Shown in pieces: positions 1 through 5,424 of a stretch of 5,424 nt of DNA. The notes under the pieces are model-generated. The model saw nothing but the letters and a program-made list of their open reading frames with translations. It had not been told where the DNA came from and ran no database searches. The position numbers and the translations under genes were made by a program. The DNA is from an uncultured Phycisphaerales bacterium (lineage in GTDB: Bacteria; Planctomycetota; Phycisphaerae; Sedimentisphaerales; Anaerobacaceae): assembly GCA_937868145.1 (NCBI GenBank), contig CALMMH010000930.1, positions 1 through 5,424 on the forward strand, read 5' to 3'. The first letter of the stretch is position 1; each line of letters opens with the position of its first letter.

Positions 1-610
1 GGCCCGTGACCTTGTTGAATGCCATGATGGAGGCGTTGTCTTTGCCGCCGACGTGCACGATCACCAGGTCGCCCTCGATCAGCGGCGAGCCGGCGATCCC
101 CCACACCGGGACCTTGGCGCTGTATTCCTGGCGACAATCGTGTTTCCAGAGCAGCTTGCCGGAGCGGGCCTCGAAGCAGTGCAGGTGTCCCATGGTGCCC
201 AGGGCATAAGCCCGACCCTCGTTGATGGTGACGGAGCAGCGAGGCCCCGCCTCGTACTGGACGCCCTGGTAGCGGCAGTCGTACGCGTACGACCACATCT
301 CCCGGCCCGTCCCGGCGTTGAAGGAGAGCACGCGCTCCTGCGGGTTGGGTCTGGCGACGCGGTCCATGACGAAGACCCGCCCCTCGGCCACGGTCGGGCC
401 GCTGTAACCGCTGCCAATCGGGGTCCGCCACTGGATCGGCAGTTGCGGCGACTCGAATCGCTCGACGAGCCCGGTCTCGGGCCAGACGCCGTCCCGCGTC
501 GGCCCGCGCCACTGCGGCCAATCTTCCGCCCGGCAGGGATTCGCCCCCGCCGCGACGACAACGATCAACCATGACAGCACAACTCGATTGGACGCTCTGC
601 CCTTTGACAT
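1..610 (-). CDS. Exported PQQ-like beta-propeller repeat protein, 3' part cut by window edge
   Basis: The minus-strand frame is open from ATG at 610-608 to the left edge without a stop, giving 203 visible residues. It starts with a signal peptide: basic residues MSKGR, a hydrophobic stretch at about 10-22, and a likely cleavage after CRA at 28. The mature protein opens with EDWPQWRGPTRDG (29-41), a hallmark of secreted PQQ-like (BamB-like, PQQ_2) proteins common in Planctomycetota. Three blade-like units follow, each with a GxPxxxxGxV strand and/or an 'A.tGk..W' turn: about 71-110 (FNAGTGREMW), 123-160 (FEARSGKLLWKH) and 174-203 (GSPLIEGDLVIVHVGG, AFNKVTG). Family members usually run to about 400-450 residues, so roughly half is visible. 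The start is fixed by a strong Shine-Dalgarno sequence at 615-623. It probably acts in the periplasm as a binding or scaffold protein. True PQQ binding or a dehydrogenase activity cannot be claimed, and the substrate is unknown. Confidence 0.92.
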   Translation of the reverse strand, partial: MSKGRASNRVVLSWLIVVVAAGANPCRAEDWPQWRGPTRDGVWPETGLVERFESPQLPIQWRTPIGSGYSGPTVAEGRVFVMDRVARPNPQERVLSFNAGTGREMWSYAYDCRYQGVQYEAGPRCSVTINEGRAYALGTMGHLHCFEARSGKLLWKHDCRQEYSAKVPVWGIAGSPLIEGDLVIVHVGGKDNASIMAFNKVTG

Positions 611-614
611 CCGG

Positions 615-623
615 ACCTCCCTT
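615..623 (-). promoter_or_regulatory. Ribosome binding site of the PQQ-like propeller gene
   Basis: Read on the minus strand this is AAGGGAGGT, with GGAGG five bases before the ATG at 610. It is a near-consensus Shine-Dalgarno sequence. It selects this ATG over another ATG at 629-627, which is out of frame with the protein. Confidence 0.7.
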
Positions 624-639
624 ATTCATCGGTGGGACC

Positions 640-668
640 ACTTTAGCAGGAATCCCCTCGTCAGGCAA
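640..668 (-). promoter_or_regulatory. Possible sigma70-like promoter for the PQQ-like propeller gene
   Basis: On the minus strand TTGCCT (668-663, 4 of 6 to TTGACA) is followed after 17 bases by TAAAGT (645-640, 4 of 6 to TATAAT). Transcription would start near 633, giving a leader of about 20 bases that includes the strong ribosome binding site. This rests on motif matching alone. Confidence 0.35.
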
Positions 669-682
669 TGGCCGGACGGATA

Positions 683-691
683 TGCTACAAT
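683..691 (+). promoter_or_regulatory. Possible extended -10 promoter for the oxidoreductase/phosphodiesterase operon
   Basis: TGCTACAAT fits the extended -10 pattern TGn-TATAAT, with TACAAT matching 5 of 6. No good -35 box lies 16-18 bases upstream, as is usual for extended -10 promoters. Transcription would start near 698, about 40 bases before the ATG at 739. It lies back to back with the candidate minus-strand promoter at 640-668. Confidence 0.4.
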
Positions 692-738
692 CCTATGCAG
701 CCGCAACGACAAACCTTGATCGTTGGAAAGGGACACCG

Positions 739-2088
<1,350 letters not shown>

Positions 2089-2106
2089 GACCCGACGACC
2101 GTAGGC

Positions 2107-2116
2107 AGGAATTCCT
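2107..2116 (+). promoter_or_regulatory. Ribosome binding site of the phosphodiesterase gene, inside a 10-bp palindrome
   Basis: AGGA at 2107-2110 sits seven bases before ATG 2118 and supports that start. The site is the left half of the perfect palindrome AGGAATTCCT (2107-2116). Confidence 0.5.
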
Positions 2117-2117
2117 C

Positions 2118-3002
2118 ATGATGAAAAGCAGGGCTTTTTTCATATGGGTCTATGCACGATGGCTCGTCGTGTCGAACCGGCTCATCCCCCGCCGATGGAA
2201 ACCGGGACGTGCGGCCGGCCCCTTGGAGGTGATCGCCCATCGCGGGGCGTCGCACCTGGCGCCGGAGAACACCCTGGCCTCGGTGAAACTCGCGTGGGAG
2301 TTGGGCGCCGACGTCGTCGAGGTGGACGTGCATCTGACGAAGGACCGTCGCATCATGGCCATTCACGACCCGACGACGCTACGGACCTCCGGCACGGATC
2401 TGGCGGTCGCCGAGACCCCTTCTTCACGCCTGCGGGAGTTGGATGTCGGAGGGCACAAGCACCCGGCCTTCGCCGGCGAACGGATTCCCTTCCTGGAGGA
2501 GGTTCTCGCAACGATCCCGGACGACCGGCGTCTGTTCATCGAGGTCAAATCCGGGCCTGAGATCCTGCCGGCTTTGAACGAGACCATCATCCGCAGCGAC
2601 AAACGGTCGCAAGTCGCCCTCATCGGTTTCGACCTGGCGACCATGAAGGCGGCCAAGGAGATCATGCCCGACGTCCCCGCTCACTGGCTGTGCGACAAGA
2701 AGGTCTGGGCGTCCTCCGGCGGCTCGCTCGTGAAAGCCGCCAAGGACAATGGGCTCGACGGCATGAACGTCCACTGGTCCGGCGTCACCTGGCGATTCAC
2801 CCGCCTGGTGCGAAAGGCGGGTCTGAAACTCTATGCATGGACGGTCGACAACGCAGCGGACGCGGACCGCCTGAACGGGCTGGGCGTCGACGGCATCACA
2901 ACCAACCGCCCCGGCTGGCTGAAGAAACGGATCCTCGCTCGGCATTCCCGCGAAAGACAATCCGATGCCCCGCGGGGATCAGACTCCCCTCCGAATCCCT
3001 AG
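2118..3002 (+). CDS. Glycerophosphodiester phosphodiesterase (GDPD family)
   Basis: 294 residues, complete. The enzyme hydrolyses glycerophosphodiesters (deacylated phospholipids) to glycerol-3-phosphate and an alcohol, using a TIM-barrel with a divalent metal. All key motifs are present: HRG (41-43), PENT (49-52), ExD (E68, D70), HDPT (H83), IEVK (E142, K144), YAWTVD (239-244) and the terminal DGITTNRP (258-265). The spacing of H41, E68, D70, H83 and E142 matches bacterial GDPDs as I recall them. The first 40 residues hold a short aromatic-rich hydrophobic stretch (6-19, interrupted by R14) followed by a basic patch, which may be a membrane anchor or weak signal; location is unsettled. The last 25 residues after WLKKRIL are polar, proline-rich and outside the fold. 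ATG 2118 has a Shine-Dalgarno sequence; ATG 2121 directly after it is an alternative. It is probably co-transcribed with the upstream oxidoreductase gene, 29 bases away. Confidence 0.95.
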   Translation: MMKSRAFFIWVYARWLVVSNRLIPRRWKPGRAAGPLEVIAHRGASHLAPENTLASVKLAWELGADVVEVDVHLTKDRRIMAIHDPTTLRTSGTDLAVAETPSSRLRELDVGGHKHPAFAGERIPFLEEVLATIPDDRRLFIEVKSGPEILPALNETIIRSDKRSQVALIGFDLATMKAAKEIMPDVPAHWLCDKKVWASSGGSLVKAAKDNGLDGMNVHWSGVTWRFTRLVRKAGLKLYAWTVDNAADADRLNGLGVDGITTNRPGWLKKRILARHSRERQSDAPRGSDSPPNP

Positions 3003-3006
3003 GCCG

Positions 3007-4638
3007 TTACAAATTGGAGCTGTCGTACGGTTCCAGCCGGATCTGTCCGTAACCGAGCAGCGTGCCGGTGGCCCGGGCCAGGACGACCTGGGCGATCTCG
3101 TAACTCACGAAGGCGTCGATCCTCCGCACCTGCGCTTCGGCCAGGCTGGACGCGGCGTCCAACACCTCGGTGCTGGTCCGCTGACCCAACTGGAATTGCG
3201 ACTGTTCCACCTTATAGGAACGAAGCGCCCGAACGACGCCCTGCTCGGCCGCGATGATCCGCCGCCAGTTCTGCTCGAGCCCGTCCACCGCGTCGTACAC
3301 TTCCTGGCGGATTTCCTGCTCCTGCACGTCCCGGCTGATCTGCGTCTGCACCCTCGCCAAACGGGCCTGTCGCAGGCGGGCCTGGGCCGCCCGGTTGCCC
3401 AGAGGAATCGAGCCCGTGAGCCCGACGCTGTGGTCCGCCAGCGTTTCGTCGAGAACGTTGTCGAAAGCCCGTCCTGTCGTGCCCGCCCGACCGCCGGCCG
3501 CGAACGTGTAGTCCGCCTCCAAGGTCGGCAGCAGGTTGTTTTTCGCGAGGGCCACAGAGATCTCGTTCCTGGCCAGAGAGAACTCCAGCGCCGCCATCTC
3601 CATGCGGTTCTCCAGAGCCGCCGCGACCAGCGTCTCCTGGTCCAGTTCCATTCCTTTGGGGTCCGGATTGGTCATGGGGATCAGGTCGATCTTCGCATTG
3701 ATCGGCATATCCGGACGATTCATGATTCTCTTCAGCGTGCGCTCGTAGTCTCGCACCGCGGTCTCGGCGCTGATCATCGTGTCGAGACGGCTGGCCAAAC
3801 CGGCCTCGGCGCGAACGATTTCGATCTTGGCCGCCGATCCGGCCTCCACCTTGTTGCGGGCGTTCTCCAGTTGGTCCTGGGCCAGCTTATATTGCTCGCG
3901 GCTGACCTCGAGCTGCTTGCGGGCGGAATAGAGGTACCAGTAGGCGATGTCCGCGTTGCTGAGAACAGAGATCGCCCGGAGTTTCGTGTAGGCGTCGACG
4001 GAGTCCTTGTTGTACGCAGCGAGTTGAATGGAGTAGAGGTTCATGCGGGTGCCCGCGCCCTGCAGGAGCGACTGCACGACCGAGACGCTTGCCGCCGCCC
4101 GCGACACGCCGTCCGAATCCACAACCGGAACACTGGCGACGATTTCGCCGCCGGTATGGAGAGGCGTCGTCACACCGGCCTCATATGACCGAGAGGAGAC
4201 CGCCCCTCCGTCGACCTGATCGCTCCTGCCATATCTTGTGGAACCGAAGAAGACCGACTCAAACTTCGCCCGCTCCACATCCAGATCGGCCTGGGCGATC
4301 GACGGATCGATCAACTCCACCTTCAGGTCCAGGTTGTTCGCCAACGCCGCGGCGCGAACCTGGTCGAGCGTGATTTCGACCGCGGGAAACGTCTGATTGG
4401 GCTCTGCGACTTCCTTCGCCACCTTTTCCGTCGCCTGCTCGATCGTCACGGGCTCCGATTTCGACTGCTCCTCGAGCCGAACCGTCTCGATCCGATCCAA
4501 CTTCGCAGCCAACGCCGTCAACGCGGGCTCCCGCTCGACCTCCGGCGTCCCGCATCCGGCCAGTCCGAGAACCAGGAACACTACCACGCCCCAACCAATC
4601 CGGGCGATTCGCCGCGATCTATCCATGCTCTTGCTCAT
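3007..4638 (-). CDS. TolC-family outer-membrane factor, lipoprotein
   Basis: 543 residues from ATG 4638. TolC-family proteins form trimeric outer-membrane channel-tunnels that complete tripartite export pumps. The N-terminus is a lipoprotein signal: basic MSKSMDRSRR, a hydrophobic core at about 15-28 and lipobox LAGC with Cys 29. A polar linker of about 60 residues follows. Two outer-membrane-efflux repeats then occupy roughly 88-308 and 333-530. Repeat 1 has ITLDQVRAAALANN, the beta-strand part SVVQSLLQGAGTRMN (186-200) and long heptad helices. Repeat 2 has NNLLPTLEADY, GSIPLGNRAA and the helix pair ending VLDAASSLAEAQ. ATG 4638 is preferred because GAGGT lies six bases upstream. ATG 4644, two codons earlier in frame, abuts that GAGGT directly and is less likely. 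The gene lies downstream of an ABC ATPase gene on the same strand, suggesting a MacAB-TolC-like exporter. The cargo is unknown. Confidence 0.94.
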   Translation of the reverse strand: MSKSMDRSRRIARIGWGVVVFLVLGLAGCGTPEVEREPALTALAAKLDRIETVRLEEQSKSEPVTIEQATEKVAKEVAEPNQTFPAVEITLDQVRAAALANNLDLKVELIDPSIAQADLDVERAKFESVFFGSTRYGRSDQVDGGAVSSRSYEAGVTTPLHTGGEIVASVPVVDSDGVSRAAASVSVVQSLLQGAGTRMNLYSIQLAAYNKDSVDAYTKLRAISVLSNADIAYWYLYSARKQLEVSREQYKLAQDQLENARNKVEAGSAAKIEIVRAEAGLASRLDTMISAETAVRDYERTLKRIMNRPDMPINAKIDLIPMTNPDPKGMELDQETLVAAALENRMEMAALEFSLARNEISVALAKNNLLPTLEADYTFAAGGRAGTTGRAFDNVLDETLADHSVGLTGSIPLGNRAAQARLRQARLARVQTQISRDVQEQEIRQEVYDAVDGLEQNWRRIIAAEQGVVRALRSYKVEQSQFQLGQRTSTEVLDAASSLAEAQVRRIDAFVSYEIAQVVLARATGTLLGYGQIRLEPYDSSNL

Positions 4639-4690
4639 CAACATACCTCGAAGTCGTCCAAGTCAACCTTGATGAAGCATACTGGAGCAA

Positions 4691-4718
4691 ACAATATGCC
4701 AGATGGAGCCCACAACAA
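4691..4718 (-). promoter_or_regulatory. Weak candidate promoter upstream of the TolC-family gene
   Basis: On the minus strand TTGTTG (4718-4713) and TATTGT (4696-4691) are separated by 16 bases. They match the sigma70 boxes 3 of 6 and 4 of 6. If real, it would allow transcription of the TolC gene independent of the ABC gene. The match is poor and could be chance. Confidence 0.2.
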
Positions 4719-4739
4719 AGCGACTCCGTGCAGCCGGGA

Positions 4740-4787
4740 GACACATTCGTGTCCACTTTCGGATCGACGCGCCCGGATTCGGACACG
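4740..4787 (-). other. Alternative hairpins directly after the ABC ATPase stop codon
   Basis: CGTGTCC (4748-4754) can pair with GGACACG (4781-4787), a 7-bp stem enclosing 26 bases that begins right after the ATPase stop codon. Alternatively GACAC (4740-4744) pairs with GTGTC (4749-4753) around an ATTC loop. Both use 4749-4753, so they exclude each other. There is no T-run in the minus-strand direction typical of an intrinsic terminator. The structures might stabilise the upstream message 3' end or attenuate read-through into the TolC gene, but chance is possible. Confidence 0.3.
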
Positions 4788-5424
4788 TCAGCCGATCTCC
4801 GTCTCCATCCAGCCGTCTTTGAGCTTGACGATCCGTCTGCCGTAGCCGGCATATTTCTCGTTGTGGGTCACCTGGATGATCGTGGTGCCCTCGCTGTTGA
4901 GTCGCTTGAACAGATTCATGATCTCGTCGCCCTGGCTGGAGTGCAGGTTGCCTGTGGGTTCGTCCGCCAAGAGGAGCTTGGGCTTGGCGATCACGGCGCG
5001 GGCGACGCCCACGAGCTGCTGCTGGCCGCCGGAGAGCTGGCTGGGGAACAGGTCCTTCTTGCCGACGATGCCGAAGCGGTCGAGCGTGTCGCAGACCATC
5101 GACGCCCGCTCGGAGCCTTTGATGTTCCGGTAGGACAGCGGAATGTCGAGGTTCTCGTAGACCGTCAGCGTGTCGAGCAGGTTGAAGTTCTGAAAAACGA
5201 ACCCAATGTACTGCTTGTTGAGGGCCAGGCGGTCTTTGGGCTTGAGCGTGTGGATCGCGTTGTCAAAGAGGTGGTACTCGCCGGTCCAGTCGCCGTCGAG
5301 CATGCCCAGGATGTTCAACAGCGTGGTCTTGCCCGCCGCGGAGGGGCCCATGAACGTGATGAACTCGCCCTCTTCGATGTCCAGGTTGATCTGCCGCAAA
5401 ACGTAGTTCTTGCCCGCGCGGGTC
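4788..5424 (-). CDS. ABC transporter ATP-binding protein, MacB/LolD type, 5' end cut by window edge
   Basis: The frame is open to the right edge, with 211 residues visible and probably only 15-20 N-terminal residues missing. The frame continues upstream of TTG 5399 as RAGKNYVLRQINL, a normal ABC beta-strand start, so that TTG is not the true start. Motifs in visible numbering: Walker A GPSAAGKTT (26-34), Q-loop VFQNFNLLDTLTVYEN (Q78), signature LSGGQQQ (130-136), Walker B LLLADE (150-155), D-loop region GNLHSS (158-163) and H-loop H187 in QVTHNEK. The protein would bind and hydrolyse ATP on the cytoplasmic side of a FtsX/MacB-type permease for export or lipoprotein handling. Two positions depart from the common form: LSGGQQQ is followed by L, not R, and the usual D-loop Asp is His 161. 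The TolC-family gene follows 149 bases downstream on the same strand. No permease gene is visible. Confidence 0.95.
   Translation of the reverse strand, partial: TRAGKNYVLRQINLDIEEGEFITFMGPSAAGKTTLLNILGMLDGDWTGEYHLFDNAIHTLKPKDRLALNKQYIGFVFQNFNLLDTLTVYENLDIPLSYRNIKGSERASMVCDTLDRFGIVGKKDLFPSQLSGGQQQLVGVARAVIAKPKLLLADEPTGNLHSSQGDEIMNLFKRLNSEGTTIIQVTHNEKYAGYGRRIVKLKDGWMETEIG

Noticed and set aside
526..540. Possible lipobox in the propeller protein signal (ANPC before RAED)
   Set aside because: Pro directly before Cys does not fit the lipobox. Ordinary signal peptidase I cleavage after CRA is a better explanation.
79..561. A closed minus-strand reading frame of 160 codons inside the propeller gene region
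   Set aside because: Its product is Arg/Ser/Pro-rich low-complexity sequence. The other minus-strand frame encodes a clear signal peptide and PQQ-like blades, so this one is a shadow.
571..738. Upstream in-frame extension of the oxidoreductase to ATG 571
   Set aside because: It has no ribosome binding site, crosses the divergent gene's start and both promoter candidates, and would place 56 extra residues before a proper Tat signal.
3005..3055. Possible stem GTTAC/GTAAC with inner TACGG/CCGTA downstream of the phosphodiesterase stop
   Set aside because: The stems are only 5 bp with large loops and have no T-run. It lies within TolC coding sequence and is not convincing as a terminator.
3069..3080. 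12-bp palindrome TGGCCCGGGCCA
   Set aside because: It lies in the coding sequence for LARA of the TolC protein in GC-rich DNA. Such palindromes arise by chance and no second copy was seen.
2965..4188. Long plus-strand frame of 407 codons opposite the TolC gene
   Set aside because: It is the antisense shadow of the TolC-family gene, which shows a lipobox and both efflux repeats. The plus-strand product has no recognisable domain.

Overview
The window is GC-rich and densely coded. It holds three complete genes and two genes cut by the window edges. The gene set suggests a Planctomycetota bacterium. The evidence is an exported PQQ-like propeller protein that opens with the 'WPQWRGPxRDG' motif, next to a twin-arginine-exported Gfo/Idh/MocA oxidoreductase carrying 'GNQGVHEIDIARW'. 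Both protein styles are very abundant in that phylum. This assignment is inferred from family knowledge, not from a search.

Left part (1-738). A minus-strand gene for a secreted PQQ-like beta-propeller protein runs off the left edge, with about half of it visible. It is divergent from the plus-strand gene that follows. The 128 bp between them carry a plausible promoter for each direction, and the two promoters lie within about 50 bp of each other.

Middle (739-3002). Two plus-strand genes 29 bp apart look like an operon. The first is a Tat-exported Gfo/Idh/MocA-family oxidoreductase. The second is a glycerophosphodiester phosphodiesterase with all its expected catalytic and metal-binding residues and a short hydrophobic N-terminus. 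A link in which the phosphodiesterase releases a polyol or sugar moiety that the oxidoreductase then processes is possible but speculative.

Right part (3007-5424). Two minus-strand genes, read from the right edge, encode a MacB/LolD-type ABC transporter ATPase (its extreme N-terminus is outside the window) and a TolC-family outer-membrane factor with a lipoprotein signal. Together they suggest an ABC-type tripartite export system. Its permease and periplasmic adaptor are not in the window and would be expected beyond 5424. The TolC gene and the phosphodiesterase gene converge with only 4 bp between their stop codons and no recognisable terminator.

I found no RNA genes, CRISPR arrays, insertion sequences or phage genes, and no convincing previously undescribed system. 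The findings are modest: unusual motif residues, compact gene junctions and possible regulatory structures.
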